A DNA stretch of 64,000 nt from Chlorobiaceae bacterium. GTDB taxonomy: Bacteria > Bacteroidota > Chlorobiia > Chlorobiales > Chlorobiaceae. The position numbers and the translations under genes were made by a program. Where the stretch lies: assembly GCA_013334965.1 (NCBI GenBank), contig JAAXWO010000004.1:62001-126000 (forward strand), given 5' to 3'. Below, piece by piece: positions 1 to 9,171 of the stretch (position 1 is its first letter; the number at the start of each line of letters is the position of its first letter). The notes under the pieces were generated by a model. That model made no database searches, was not told where the DNA came from, and saw only the letters and a list, made by a program, of their open reading frames with translations.

Positions 1-1158
1 CATACCTGCGTAGCAACGATCAGGCACCATGGCCTTGGTGTCGTGCAGCTTACCGTCCGGACCCCACATTTTGCCGCCGTCGCGAATGACGACCGGCATG
101 GATGCGTCAATGATGATGTCGTTCGGTACGTGAAGGTTGGTGATGCCCTTGTCAGAATCGACCATGGCCAAGGCAGGACGTGATGCATATACCGCCTGGA
201 TGTCAGCCTCGATCTCGGCGCGTTTTTCTTCAGGAAGGCTCTGTATCCTGTTGTAAACGTCGCCGAGGCCGTTGTTCAGGTTGACGCCGAGCTCTGCGAA
301 CAGGGCTGCATGCTTGTCGAGCGCCTCCTTGTAGAAGACAGCGACGGCATGGCCGAACATGACAGGATCGGAGATCTTCATCATGGTTGCCTTCAGGTGC
401 AGGGAGAGCAGGATTCCGCTCTCTTTGGCATCCGCGATCTGGGCTGCGTAGAAGTCGCGCAGGGCACGAACGTTCATGGCAGAAGCGTCGATCACCTCGC
501 CATCCTTCAGGGCGGTCTTCTCTTTCAGTACGGTCACATTGTTTGCGCCGTCCACATATTCGATCCTTACCGTGGTCGCCTTGGGAACGGTGACCGATTT
601 CTCGCTTCCGTAGAAGTCGCCTCCGGTCATGTGGGCGATGTGAGCCTTGGAGTCTGGACTCCATGCTGACATTTTATGCGGGTTCTTCTTTGCGAACTCC
701 TTCACGGACAGCGGCGCGCGACGATCGGAGTTGCCTTCACGCAGGACAGGGTTGACGGCGCTGCCGAGAACCTTGGCGAAACGGCTCTGGATCGCCTTTT
801 CAGCGTCGTTCGCGGGAGCTTCCGGGTAGTCGGGGATGTTGTATCCGTGATCCTGCAGCTCCTTGATGGCAGACTTGAGCTGTGGAATTGAGGCGCTGAT
901 GTTCGGAAGCTTGATGATGTTGGCTTCCGGCGTGAGAGCGAGTTCGCCCAGTTCGGCAAGATAGTCGGGAATCCTCTGGCTTACGGTCAGGTTCTCCGGA
1001 AAGTTGGCGATGATCCTGCCAGCGAGGGAGATATCACGGGTTTCAACCTCGACTCCGGTTCCCCTGGAAAATGCCTTGATGACCGGAAGCAGTGAGTAGG
1101 TCGCCAATGCCGGCGCCTCATCGATCTTGGTGTAGATGATGGTCGATTTGTTTGACAT
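1..1158 (-). CDS. icd: NADP-dependent isocitrate dehydrogenase, monomeric type (C-terminus beyond window)
   Basis: Reading back from ATG at 1156-1158 gives 386 uninterrupted codons running off the left edge, about half of the usual ~740-residue monomeric IDH. The N-terminus [20 protein letters not shown] is the typical start of this family, and the last visible residues (MVPDRCYAG) also match it. The family interconverts isocitrate and 2-oxoglutarate with NADP and a divalent metal in the cytoplasm. In green sulfur bacteria it is used in the carboxylating direction of the reductive TCA cycle (family knowledge). The gene is the last of a minus-strand series after fabI, but a hairpin terminator and 340 bp separate them, so it is probably transcribed from its own promoter. 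No strong ribosome-binding site is visible at this ATG. Confidence 0.93.
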   Translation of the reverse strand, partial: MSNKSTIIYTKIDEAPALATYSLLPVIKAFSRGTGVEVETRDISLAGRIIANFPENLTVSQRIPDYLAELGELALTPEANIIKLPNISASIPQLKSAIKELQDHGYNIPDYPEAPANDAEKAIQSRFAKVLGSAVNPVLREGNSDRRAPLSVKEFAKKNPHKMSAWSPDSKAHIAHMTGGDFYGSEKSVTVPKATTVRIEYVDGANNVTVLKEKTALKDGEVIDASAMNVRALRDFYAAQIADAKESGILLSLHLKATMMKISDPVMFGHAVAVFYKEALDKHAALFAELGVNLNNGLGDVYNRIQSLPEEKRAEIEADIQAVYASRPALAMVDSDKGITNLHVPNDIIIDASMPVVIRDGGKMWGPDGKLHDTKAMVPDRCYAGM

Positions 1159-1210
1159 ATCGGTGATAGTTTATGGTCTTGAATGAAAAATCAGATAAGA
1201 GAACGAAAAC

Positions 1211-1239
1211 CGGACACCCCGATCAGGAGCGGACACCCC
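1211..1239. promoter_or_regulatory. 10-bp direct repeat upstream of icd
   Basis: CGGACACCCC occurs twice, at 1211-1220 and 1230-1239, with a 19-bp period. It lies 53-81 bp upstream of the icd ATG in the otherwise empty gap 1159-1500. Spacing near two helical turns fits a tandem binding site for a transcription factor of icd. No protein can be named, and no convincing -35/-10 pair was found beside it. The rest of the gap holds only the fabI terminator. Confidence 0.35.
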
Positions 1240-1452
1240 CCTGTCAGGCCAAATAATCGGGCCGTCATGCAAAGCTCATATACCGGATCACGGTAAACGG
1301 CCGTTATCGATGCACTGATTGTGCCTCCGCAAACGCGCAAAACATAAATATCGCTGAACAGAGCCGTACATTTGCCCAATTTCAGCCACACCACGCAGGG
1401 CGTAATAAAATATCCAGACCTTTGCAGGAAAGGCCGGGCCTGCGTTATGGAT

Positions 1453-1490
1453 GGAAAAATAAACAGGAAGGCCGGCAGAACGCCGGCGCT
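1453..1490 (-). terminator. Rho-independent terminator after fabI
   Basis: On the minus strand GCCGGC (1482-1487), a 5-nt loop and GCCGGC (1471-1476) form a GC stem. A T-rich run (1455-1464 on the complement) follows. It starts 14 bp after the fabI stop codon. Confidence 0.7.
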
Positions 1491-1500
1491 CCCGAAACAC

Positions 1501-2382
1501 TTACTTGGATGGATAATACTCATCGAGCCCGACCCTCTGGGCAAGCTCTTTGTCATGCAGAACTTCATGCGCCAGCTTGATCATGGGAATGGTTGCCCCC
1601 ATGGAGCTGTAACCGCCGTCGTGGAAAAGGTTCTGCATGGTAACCTTGCGGGTCAGGTCGCTCAGCATGGTCATCGTGTATTCAGCACACTCCTCTGCGC
1701 TGGCATTGCCGAGCGGAGACATCAGGTCGCTGTATTCGTACATTTTCTCGAAACCGGGAATACCGCTTCCGGCCTTGGTGTAGGTCGGGCTCTGGGAAAT
1801 GGTGTTGATCCTGATTCCGCGGGAAGCGAGCCTTGGTCCGAAACTGCGGGCAATCGACTCAAGAAGCGATTTGGCGTCGCCCATGTCGGAATAGGTCCAG
1901 TAGTTCCGCTGCGATGCGATGTAGGAAAGCGCAAGGATGCTTCCGCCGTCATTGATCGCTTCGTTCTTGAGGGCATAGGCCACAAGCCTGTGGAACGAAA
2001 TGCCTGAAACGTCGAGCGTCCTCATGAACCATTCGTAGTTCAGATCCTCGTAAGGAAGCTGCTTGCGGATGTTCTGGGACATGCCGATCGAATGGACGAT
2101 GAAATCGACGGAACCCATGGTCTCCTTGAGCTCCTTGAAACAGTTGTCGACATCCTCGTTTTTCGAGGCGTCGCAAGTAAGAACCGGCGCGTTGCCGCAG
2201 GCATCGGCGAGTTCCTGAAGGTTGCCGAAACGAATAGCCGTCGCGATATTGGAAATCGCGATCTGGGCGCCTTCCTGGTAAGCATGCAAAGCTATCTGCC
2301 AGCCGATGCTGCTTTCATCGAGGGGTCCAAAAATAATTCCTTTCTTCCCTTTCAAAAGGCCATAGTGCGCTTTCTCGGGCAT
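1501..2382 (-). CDS. fabI: Enoyl-[acyl-carrier-protein] reductase FabI
   Basis: This 293-residue short-chain dehydrogenase fold protein performs the last reduction of each fatty-acid elongation cycle (trans-2-enoyl-ACP to acyl-ACP, NAD(P)H). The FabI catalytic pattern is present: Tyr154, Tyr164 and Lys171 in YSDMGDAK, i.e. Y-x6-K with the second Tyr ten residues upstream. A nucleotide-binding N-terminus (GKKGIIFGPLDESSIGW) precedes it, more divergent than the usual GVAxxxSIA. The protein is about 30 residues longer than E. coli FabI, mostly at the C-terminus. ATG at 2380-2382 is the only sensible start. It is followed by a terminator and preceded by a perfect 15-bp palindrome. Confidence 0.92.
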   Translation of the reverse strand: MPEKAHYGLLKGKKGIIFGPLDESSIGWQIALHAYQEGAQIAISNIATAIRFGNLQELADACGNAPVLTCDASKNEDVDNCFKELKETMGSVDFIVHSIGMSQNIRKQLPYEDLNYEWFMRTLDVSGISFHRLVAYALKNEAINDGGSILALSYIASQRNYWTYSDMGDAKSLLESIARSFGPRLASRGIRINTISQSPTYTKAGSGIPGFEKMYEYSDLMSPLGNASAEECAEYTMTMLSDLTRKVTMQNLFHDGGYSSMGATIPMIKLAHEVLHDKELAQRVGLDEYYPSK

Positions 2383-2410
2383 GGTATAATCTGATTCTTT
2401 TCAGAAATAG

Positions 2411-2425
2411 GGGTATTGAATACCC
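2411..2425. promoter_or_regulatory. Perfect palindrome upstream of fabI, candidate operator
   Basis: GGGTATTGAATACCC is a perfect 7+1+7 inverted repeat ending 28 bp before the fabI ATG. Upstream on the minus strand lies a weak promoter-like pair (TTTAAG, 17 bp, TATCTT, about 2446-2474). The palindrome would then sit in the 5' leader, where a repressor or an RNA hairpin near the ribosome-binding site could act. The regulator is unknown. Confidence 0.4.
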
Positions 2426-2534
2426 GTTTGATGATCATTCAAAGCAGTCAAGATACAAGTTTCCCACGAAAACTTAAACTGCTCCCACTAAATTTATACT
2501 TACCGCCCTGTCGGGAGCGAGCTGTGGAAACCCT

Positions 2535-3836
2535 TTATATCTTCAGGCGACGCATCGAACGGAGCTTGTCGAGAACATTCTTGTTGACGTTGAGCTCCAT
2601 GCTCTCATTCTCCACCGGAACCTCCTTGAAGACCACCTTGAGCAGGTTGTCCTCCCTGATGAAGCGCTCCATATCGAGGCTGTAGAGAGCCCTCGGAAGG
2701 GTGATGATCCTTTGTGCGCGATCGACGGTGACGATGATATCGGTGCCCATACGCTCAACCTTGACCTCTTCGGCATCCTTGAGGAAAGGCACCTTGATGC
2801 ACAGAATCTCCCGATGGTCCGCAGTAACCTGGTTCGTCTTGCTTTCGATCCAGAAGTTCTTGCCCGAATAGAAAATGGTGTCGGCTTCCTGACCGGGAAA
2901 AACCAGCTGACTTATCTGGTACAGTGCATCGGGACCGATAGGCTCCGTGCGTTGCAGGTGACACCTGAAAACCGGGGTCGGATAGAACGAGTTGTCGATC
3001 TCCATCAGATACTTGCTGTGCAGATCGGCCCAGAACTCGAAGTATTCGCCGACCGTCTTCGTGGTCGGCAGGATTTTGTTGATGACGATACCGTCGATGT
3101 TGATACCGTAAAGGTGTACGAAGGTGTAGGCTCTCTTCGTTTCAAGAATCGACAGCTTCTCCGGATTCAGCACAAGCCTGAAGGTGACCTCAGGGCTCAG
3201 GATGAATCGGTTGATATCCTCCATCTGCTTGAGCAGCACGTTGATCTCGTTGAAGAAATCGTCGTCGGGAATGGAGTTGCCTGAAAGCGGCCTGGCCAGC
3301 GACGACATGCTCTTGTAGAGCTTGAAAAACTGCTTGCCCATGTTGCCGCCGATAATGATCTCGGGATAGGCCAGGAGGCGAAGCGTATTGCCGGTCGGGG
3401 AGGTATCGAGCACGACGACGTCCCACTTGCCTGACTGGGCTTCGTCGACCAGCCTGCTCAGTGCGAAGATTTCATCGAGGCCCGGCTGGGTTGTCAGTTC
3501 CGATGCTATGCCGGTATCGAGCCCCTGGTTCTTGTAGGACGAATTGACGAACTTCTGGAAGCCCGACATGTTCTTCTTCAGCTCATAAATGGTATCGACC
3601 TCAAGTCCATAGAGGTTTTTTTCGATCTTCAAAGGGTCGTTCCTGCTGATCTGAACGTTGAATACGTCCGAAAGCGAATGTGCAGGGTCGGAAGACATAA
3701 TCAGAACCCTTTTCCCCTGACGTGCAAGGGAAACTGCCGTTGACGAAGAGATGGTGGTTTTACCCGTTCCGCCCTTCCCGGAATAGATGATGACCCGCGG
3801 CTTAGACTGGTTTTCCAATAAATCCCTCGAAAGCAT
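2535..3836 (-). CDS. ArsA/Get3-type ATPase with C-terminal HSP20-like domain
   Basis: This 433-residue protein has a deviant Walker A, GKGGTGKTT, at residues 20-28, and the ArsA/Get3 switch motif DTSPTGNTLRLL near residue 143. The last ~90 residues match the ArsA_HSP20 domain, a small beta-sandwich found on ArsA relatives of Chlorobi and some other bacteria. One ATPase domain is present, so a homodimer is expected as in Get3. No arsB, arsC or arsR lies nearby, which argues against an arsenite pump and for a protein-handling or membrane-targeting role (inference). ATG at 3834-3836 has a good site, AAAGGAG, 9 nt upstream. The gene lies 77 bp behind aat. The 152-bp gap to fabI carries a GCTCCC...GGGAGC inverted repeat with a long loop. 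Confidence 0.85.
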   Translation of the reverse strand: MLSRDLLENQSKPRVIIYSGKGGTGKTTISSSTAVSLARQGKRVLIMSSDPAHSLSDVFNVQISRNDPLKIEKNLYGLEVDTIYELKKNMSGFQKFVNSSYKNQGLDTGIASELTTQPGLDEIFALSRLVDEAQSGKWDVVVLDTSPTGNTLRLLAYPEIIIGGNMGKQFFKLYKSMSSLARPLSGNSIPDDDFFNEINVLLKQMEDINRFILSPEVTFRLVLNPEKLSILETKRAYTFVHLYGINIDGIVINKILPTTKTVGEYFEFWADLHSKYLMEIDNSFYPTPVFRCHLQRTEPIGPDALYQISQLVFPGQEADTIFYSGKNFWIESKTNQVTADHREILCIKVPFLKDAEEVKVERMGTDIIVTVDRAQRIITLPRALYSLDMERFIREDNLLKVVFKEVPVENESMELNVNKNVLDKLRSMRRLKI

Positions 3837-3913
3837 TACTTGTGCTCCTTTTGATGCAGCATTGAAAACTGAACCCGATAATACAGAATTAACATAGTAC
3901 CACTTTTCCCTTG

Positions 3914-4498
3914 TTAGATAAAGAGAATCTTTTTTGCCAGGGCCGTTTCGAGTTGCTCCATGTACCGTTCATGATCGATCTCGACCGCGCCGAGCATCTC
4001 CAGGTGAGGGTTCATGATCTGGGCATCGAGCAGAAGGTACCCTTTTTGCCTGAGATGGGCGACGAGATAGGCGAAAGCGACCTTGGAGGCATGAGGCCTC
4101 AGGAAAAACATCGATTCGCCGAAAAAGGCGCCGCCCATGGCGATACCGTAAAGTCCCCCGACAAGCTCGCCATCCTGCCAGCTCTCGACGCTGTGTGCGA
4201 CACCGAGTTGATGAAGCTTTATGTAGACGTCGATAATCTCTTCGGAAATCCAGGTATCCTGCTCTCCGGACCTCGGCATCGAGCAGGCCCTGATCACACC
4301 TTCGAAATCGGTATCGATCCTTATGGTGAAGCGACCGTCGCCGATTATGCGCCTGATGCTCCTCGGCGGACGGAAGGAGTCGATCGGAAAGACCGCCCGG
4401 CGATACGGCTGGCACCAGCTGACCGTCCCCTCACGGGAGTCGGCCATCGGAAAAAAGCCATGTCGATAGGCGCGAAGGACATCTTCGACATTTATCAT
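3914..4498 (-). CDS. aat: Leucyl/phenylalanyl-tRNA--protein transferase
   Basis: This cytoplasmic enzyme transfers Leu or Phe from aminoacyl-tRNA to proteins with N-terminal Lys or Arg, marking them for ClpS/ClpAP (family knowledge). The 194 residues contain the family core SVESWQDGELVGGLYG followed by GGAFFGESMFF, and the early GFFPM and WCQPYRRAVFP segments. Length is close to the usual 190-240. Its ATG (4496-4498) directly abuts the TAG stop of the upstream nitroreductase gene (4499-4501), so the two are translationally coupled in one operon. Confidence 0.93.
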   Translation of the reverse strand: MINVEDVLRAYRHGFFPMADSREGTVSWCQPYRRAVFPIDSFRPPRSIRRIIGDGRFTIRIDTDFEGVIRACSMPRSGEQDTWISEEIIDVYIKLHQLGVAHSVESWQDGELVGGLYGIAMGGAFFGESMFFLRPHASKVAFAYLVAHLRQKGYLLLDAQIMNPHLEMLGAVEIDHERYMEQLETALAKKILFI

Positions 4499-5092
4499 CT
4501 ATTCACCCCGAAGGTCTTCGACTTTCACAAGAACATCGTCAACCCTCCTTTTCGGAACGTGATGGACGCCGTACCGGTCGCGCCAGTAACGGATGTCGCC
4601 CCCGGCATCTATAAGGTCGATCACGACACTCTCGACAGGCTTGCCGATAGCCATAACCATGAGCACTGTCCAGGAATCGGGAATATCGAGTGCCGACATC
4701 AGCCGGGCACGATCGAATGCGGCGATGATGCAGCCGCCCAGCCCCCTTTCCGTCGCCCCGAGCATGATCGTCTGGGCTGCTATGCCGCTGTCGCAGGCAG
4801 CACCTGCAGCATCCTCTTTGCGGCAGAGCATGATGAGAAAGGCCGATGGGCGCTCTCCCATCCCCGGCCCGGGCCACTCCGTCAGATACCCGGCCCAGCG
4901 CAGACAGGGGAACACCAGCTCCGTCGCTTCTGCTCCGGTAACCGCAAGATATTTCAATGGCTGGCGGTTTGCTGCAGAAGGGGTGAAGCACGCCAGCTCG
5001 ACCAGCTCCGCAAGCACTCTCCCGGCAACCTCGAACTGCTCGTCGAAGCGCCTGACACTGCGGCTTTTTGTCACCAGTTCCCTGAAGCCCAT
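4499..5092 (-). CDS. Nitroreductase-family FMN oxidoreductase
   Basis: This 197-residue protein starts with the FMN-phosphate-binding RSVRRF typical of nitroreductases. It continues with FTPSAANRQPLKYL (FMN contact) and a central DSGIAAQTIMLGATERGLGGC segment where the dimer and active site form in this family. Such enzymes use NAD(P)H to reduce nitro compounds, flavins or enones; the substrate cannot be read from sequence. ATG at 5090-5092 has GGAGG 7 nt upstream, inside the end of the glycosyltransferase gene, whose TGA (5097-5099) is 4 nt before it. The gene sits between that gene and aat in a tight operon with no obvious shared pathway. Confidence 0.85.
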   Translation of the reverse strand: MGFRELVTKSRSVRRFDEQFEVAGRVLAELVELACFTPSAANRQPLKYLAVTGAEATELVFPCLRWAGYLTEWPGPGMGERPSAFLIMLCRKEDAAGAACDSGIAAQTIMLGATERGLGGCIIAAFDRARLMSALDIPDSWTVLMVMAIGKPVESVVIDLIDAGGDIRYWRDRYGVHHVPKRRVDDVLVKVEDLRGE

Positions 5093-5096
5093 AAGC

Positions 5097-6140
5097 TCAT
5101 CCTCCCTCTGATCGATGATCTTTCCATGCTGCGTCGGTGAAGGTCTGCAGGTCGTCCCATCGACCCGAGGCGACCCACTCGGCGATGAAATCGACAGTCC
5201 TGGAGTAATTGAGCGGAGTGCCGCCCGGCTTGTCGAGCCAATCCTTCAGCACCTCCTGGTCAAGGCTGTGCATTGCCATTCCGTAGCCGAGTTCCACCAT
5301 GGCCAGAGCGTTCGACTCCTGCTCGATCTGGCCGTCGAGCGGCCTGAGAAGCAGTTTTTTCCCGAGGTGCAGCGCCTCCCCGGGAAGTTCGAACCCTGCG
5401 TTGCAGACCACGCCCGCACACTCCATGAGGTCGCGCAGGAAACCCTCCCTCGAATAGCTCCTGAACGAAAGATGGGCGTCGTCACGATCCTCCGTCACCT
5501 TGCCGTAGATGAAAAAACGGTAATCGTCGTATGGCCGCAGGAACTCGTCGATATCCTCAACCTCCTCGAAAGGAAGGTAGACGAGGATCTTCTTCGGATC
5601 TTCGTCCGGCCGGGCTGCCCGATAAAGCGTCTCGGGAATGACCGGAGGAAAGATCGGCTGGTTGAAATGGTGCCAGTGCAGACCGGCATTGTAACGCGCA
5701 GGTGCGAAATTGAGCAGGGTGTACTTTTCGAAAATGTTTCCCCTGGCTATCGGAATGTTGAACGGAAAGGCGTACTGGTGGCCGAACCCCATGCTGACGA
5801 TCCCCTTCATCCGGGCCGCCATGGAGGTGACGGGCTCGAAATCCGTGATCACCAGATCGACGCCGGAGGTGTCGAGCGTCAACACATCGGTCGTCAGGCG
5901 GATGAGATCGATCTGGAGCATGGTATCGACGTAGTTCATCCGGCCGCGACGCGTCGCCAGGGTGAGCCCTTTCAGGATCGTGTAGGGAGCAAAAACCTCG
6001 ATCTCCCTGAGCTCGCTCTCCTTCCTGCCGCTGATGACGACATGGAGGTCGTGGCCATCCTCCCTGAGCTTCCTGACCAGCTCCCTGCTCCGGCTTATAT
6101 GGCCGTTTCCTGTTCCCTGGACACCGAAAAGGATCTTCAT
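5097..6140 (-). CDS. Glycosyltransferase, MJ1255/VC2487 family
   Basis: The 347 residues have a GT-B-type start (MKILFGVQGTGNGHISRS) with a GxGHxxR loop like MurG and GT28 enzymes. The C-terminal half has a donor-site-like stretch, GVVCNAGFELPGEALHLGKKLL. This matches the uncharacterised MJ1255/VC2487 family. No membrane segment or signal peptide is evident, so it probably acts at the inner face of the membrane on a lipid or glycan acceptor (inference). ATG at 6138-6140; it follows the helicase gene by about 92 bp and is tightly coupled to the downstream nitroreductase gene. Confidence 0.75.
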   Translation of the reverse strand: MKILFGVQGTGNGHISRSRELVRKLREDGHDLHVVISGRKESELREIEVFAPYTILKGLTLATRRGRMNYVDTMLQIDLIRLTTDVLTLDTSGVDLVITDFEPVTSMAARMKGIVSMGFGHQYAFPFNIPIARGNIFEKYTLLNFAPARYNAGLHWHHFNQPIFPPVIPETLYRAARPDEDPKKILVYLPFEEVEDIDEFLRPYDDYRFFIYGKVTEDRDDAHLSFRSYSREGFLRDLMECAGVVCNAGFELPGEALHLGKKLLLRPLDGQIEQESNALAMVELGYGMAMHSLDQEVLKDWLDKPGGTPLNYSRTVDFIAEWVASGRWDDLQTFTDAAWKDHRSEGG

Positions 6141-6232
6141 TCACTGCGCTGTTTAAAACCTTGTGCCGAACCACCCGTCCATCAACAGCAACGGTCGATG
6201 ATCAGGCGCTCCTTAGCGGTAAAATACGATTT

Positions 6233-8470
6233 TCACTGCACAATCTTAAGGTTGGCGTACTGGACCATGAGCGTCTTTTCACCTGCGGTGCGAAACCCGA
6301 TTTTGACTTTCTGCTGCGCGCCGCTCCCCTGAACCTCAAGCACCGTGCCCGGTCCGAAAATTGCATGATGGACCCTGCTTCCTACGCGAAACGCGCTTTT
6401 CGGGGCCGAAGACGATCCCTGCGACTGGACCGGTCGCTGTGCAGGCGCGCCGCCTGGGCGCGGAGCCGGAGGCGCTCCGTAAGATGGCCTGCCGGTCATT
6501 GCAGCCGGAGCCTGCGTTTTACGGGGGCTCTCCGAAAGCTTCCGTCCCCCTTCGGTGAGGATGATGTCCGGGTCGATCTCGTTGATAAAGGTCGACCGCA
6601 GGCACATCTGCGGCTGACCGTACTGGTAGCGGCTCTGGGCCCAGGAGAGGAAAAGCTTCTCGCGGGCCCTGGTGATGGCGACATAGAACAGCCTCCGCTC
6701 CTCTTCCAGCTCGCTGGGTTCATGGCAGTTCAGCGGAAACAGCTTCTCCTCCATTCCGGTCACGAACACCACAGGGAACTCAAGTCCCTTGGCGGCATGG
6801 ACCGTCATGAGCGACACGTAGTTGTCCGAGTCCTGCACCTCTTCGTAATCGGAGGCGAGCGATATGGTCGAAAGAAAATCGCCGAGCGTGGCGGCATCGG
6901 GATTGTGGTCCGAGAAATCCCTCGCCATCGACAGCAGCTCCTGGAGGTTCTCGTTGCGTGCGAGGGCTTCGGGGGTATTTTCAGCCTGGAGTAGCGAGGT
7001 GATGGAGGTCATGTCGAACAGCAGCGAGAGCACCTCGTAAACCGTACCCTCCGATGCCCTGACCTTGAGGGTTTCGATGAGGGTGGCGAACTCCTTGAGC
7101 GCATGGACGAGCCTCGACTGGAACCCGCCCTCATCGGCGCGGCGGATAGCCTCGTAGAGCGTGATTCCCGATGTTTCGGCAAACTCCTTCAGCTTTGATA
7201 TGCTGACGTCGCCGATCTTCCTCGGGGGAAAATTGATGACCCTGAGCAGCGACTCCCCGTCGCGGTCGTTGAGCACAAGGCGCATGTAGGCCACTGCGTC
7301 CTTGATCTCCTTGCGCTTGTAGAAAGAGACGCTGCCGAAAATCCTGTAGGGAATCCGGTTGAGGCGCATGACATCCTCAATCACCCTGGACTGGGCGTTG
7401 GTCCGGTAGAAAATCGCGAAAGCGCGGTAATCGATCCCCTTGGAAAGCCGGATAGAGCTGATGTATTCAGCGACCTTTTCTGCTTCACGCCGCTCGTTGT
7501 ATGCTTCGATGAGCGTCAGCGGGTCACCGGTGCCGGCCTTGGCGACAAGCTCCTTTTTTATCTGGCGCTGGTTGTTCCTGATGACGTCGTTGGCCGCCTG
7601 GAGGATGGTTTTCGTGCTTCGGTAGTTGTCGACCAGCTTGAACACCTGGGACTCATGGTAGTCGTCCTGGAAGTTGAGCATGTTGCTGATGTCGGCCCCG
7701 CGCCATGAGTAGATCGACTGGGCGTCGTCGCCGACCACGAAAATGTTGCGGTGTGACGCCGAAAGCATCTTTGCCACAAGGTACTGCGCCTTGTTGGTGT
7801 CCTGGTACTCGTCGATGAGGAGGTAACGGAAATATTCCTGGAGCTGTTCGAGCAGGGCCGGCTGCTCCCCGAAGAGTTCGATGGGCTTGATGAGCAGGTC
7901 GTCGAAATCGAGGGCGTTGTTTTCGCGGAGCTTCTGTACATATCGTTCGTAGACCAGCGCCGACTTCTGCTGCTGGTAATCCGCAGCCTTGCGGTGAAAC
8001 TCGGGAGGAAGTACGAAACTGTTCTTGGCTTTGCTGATCATCGAATGGACCAGGTTGACCGGAAGCGTATCGGGAGAAAGGTTCAGCTCCTGCATCGACT
8101 GCTTGATGACGCTCTTGCTGTCGTCTGCATCGAAGATCGAAAAATTGCGGTCGTAGCCGATAAGGTGGATGTAGCTTCGCAGGAGCCTTGCGAACACCGA
8201 GTGGAACGTACCGATCCAGAGGTCGGCCGAGCTTCCGCGTTCGAGGATACCGTCGATCCTGTGGCGCATCTCCTTTGCCGCCTTGTTGGTGAAGGTCAGG
8301 GCCAGGATGTTCTGGGCCGGCACCTGGACGTTCTTTATGAGATGGGCGATGCGGTAGGTGATCACCCTGGTCTTGCCTGAGCCTGCGCCCGCGAGCACCA
8401 TTACCGGCCCTTCCGTGGCAAGGACCGCTTCGCGCTGGACGTCGTTGAGTTCCCGGAGAAAATCTGTCAA
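6233..8470 (-). CDS. pcrA: UvrD/PcrA-type superfamily 1A DNA helicase
   Basis: This 3'-5' DNA helicase family works in nucleotide-excision and mismatch repair and in removing blocked polymerases. Visible motifs in order: Q-motif LNDVQREAV, Walker A GAGSGKT, DEYQDTN (motif II), VGDDAQSIYSWRGA (III), TVHAAKGLEFPVVFVTG (V) and LFYVAITRAREKLFLSWA (VI). A proline/glutamine-rich linker leads to a C-terminal GSRVHHAIFGPGTVLEVQG segment, the Tudor-like domain that contacts RNA polymerase in PcrA/UvrD. The start is uncertain. TTG at 8468-8470 places the Q-motif 8 residues in, as in relatives; GTG at 8546-8548 would add 26 residues of unlikely sequence. Neither has a good ribosome-binding site. Confidence 0.92.
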   Translation of the reverse strand: MTDFLRELNDVQREAVLATEGPVMVLAGAGSGKTRVITYRIAHLIKNVQVPAQNILALTFTNKAAKEMRHRIDGILERGSSADLWIGTFHSVFARLLRSYIHLIGYDRNFSIFDADDSKSVIKQSMQELNLSPDTLPVNLVHSMISKAKNSFVLPPEFHRKAADYQQQKSALVYERYVQKLRENNALDFDDLLIKPIELFGEQPALLEQLQEYFRYLLIDEYQDTNKAQYLVAKMLSASHRNIFVVGDDAQSIYSWRGADISNMLNFQDDYHESQVFKLVDNYRSTKTILQAANDVIRNNQRQIKKELVAKAGTGDPLTLIEAYNERREAEKVAEYISSIRLSKGIDYRAFAIFYRTNAQSRVIEDVMRLNRIPYRIFGSVSFYKRKEIKDAVAYMRLVLNDRDGESLLRVINFPPRKIGDVSISKLKEFAETSGITLYEAIRRADEGGFQSRLVHALKEFATLIETLKVRASEGTVYEVLSLLFDMTSITSLLQAENTPEALARNENLQELLSMARDFSDHNPDAATLGDFLSTISLASDYEEVQDSDNYVSLMTVHAAKGLEFPVVFVTGMEEKLFPLNCHEPSELEEERRLFYVAITRAREKLFLSWAQSRYQYGQPQMCLRSTFINEIDPDIILTEGGRKLSESPRKTQAPAAMTGRPSYGAPPAPRPGGAPAQRPVQSQGSSSAPKSAFRVGSRVHHAIFGPGTVLEVQGSGAQQKVKIGFRTAGEKTLMVQYANLKIVQ

Positions 8471-8613
8471 AGGTACTGCTGCTAATGTTGAGTTTAGGCT
8501 CCTGGAGTAAGGCTGGAACCGGGAAAATTTCCGGGGTAAAGTTCGCACAATTTCGCCGTATTACAAACCCCCGCAGGAAGAACCGCGAAACAGGATCCGG
8601 ACGACCCGAAAAT

Positions 8614-8946
8614 TCAGAGGCGGTCGGTTTTTGAGGCCATGATGAGGTCGTTGAGATGAATCCCCCCCGAGGCGTGCGTCCACCATGAGACCGTCACCTT
8701 TCCCCACTCGGTGAGGATTGCCGGGTGATGCCCCTCGGACTCGGCAAGCTTGCCGACTTCGACCGAAAATCCTATGGCCTTGTTGAAATCGCTGAAGGTA
8801 AAGACCTTCACCAGCTTCCTCGTCCCCCCATCTTCGACGATATTCCAGCCGTTCAGGTACTGGAGCTGCCGCTGGAGCTCATCCTCGGCCATCGGCGCCT
8901 CCGCCCCGGAGCAGGCCACGCAGTGCCGGTTATGCAGATCTGTCAT
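8614..8946 (-). CDS. phhB: Pterin-4a-carbinolamine dehydratase
   Basis: This 110-residue protein has the PCD active site [19 protein letters not shown] followed by [14 protein letters not shown], with His-His-Pro and the later His and Asp in the expected order. PCD dehydrates 4a-hydroxytetrahydropterin, recycling the cofactor of aromatic amino-acid hydroxylases. No hydroxylase lies nearby, so its role here may be in molybdopterin or other pterin metabolism (inference). ATG at 8944-8946 is chosen over an upstream ATG because GGGGGA lies 4 nt before it and the longer form only adds a Lys-rich tail. The next gene on the other strand starts at 9172. The 225-bp gap must hold both promoters, but none is clear. 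Confidence 0.88.
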   Translation of the reverse strand: MTDLHNRHCVACSGAEAPMAEDELQRQLQYLNGWNIVEDGGTRKLVKVFTFSDFNKAIGFSVEVGKLAESEGHHPAILTEWGKVTVSWWTHASGGIHLNDLIMASKTDRL

Positions 8947-9171
8947 TGAAGTTCCCCCGTTCTGTTTCAATTGATTCTTTTTCTTCCTCTCTTTCAACCG
9001 CCGGTTCTGACCGGTTCACCTGTCCCCGGAACATAACAGCACGGAGCCTGCAAGAGTTGCAGCTCCCAACCGGAGAATACGTTAAACCCGTATGTTTTGT
9101 CTTTTCATTACTATATTTGACTTAGAAATCAAGATCTGGTCAGCTCGACCCATAAGTTCAACAGGCCTCCA

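Noticed and set aside
1191-1568. 125-codon minus-strand frame between icd and fabI
   Set aside because: It runs from the end of fabI through its terminator into the icd upstream region and has no recognisable motif.
3911-5140. 409-codon plus-strand frame across aat and the nitroreductase gene
   Set aside because: Both minus-strand genes have clear family motifs and tight coupling; the antisense frame has none.
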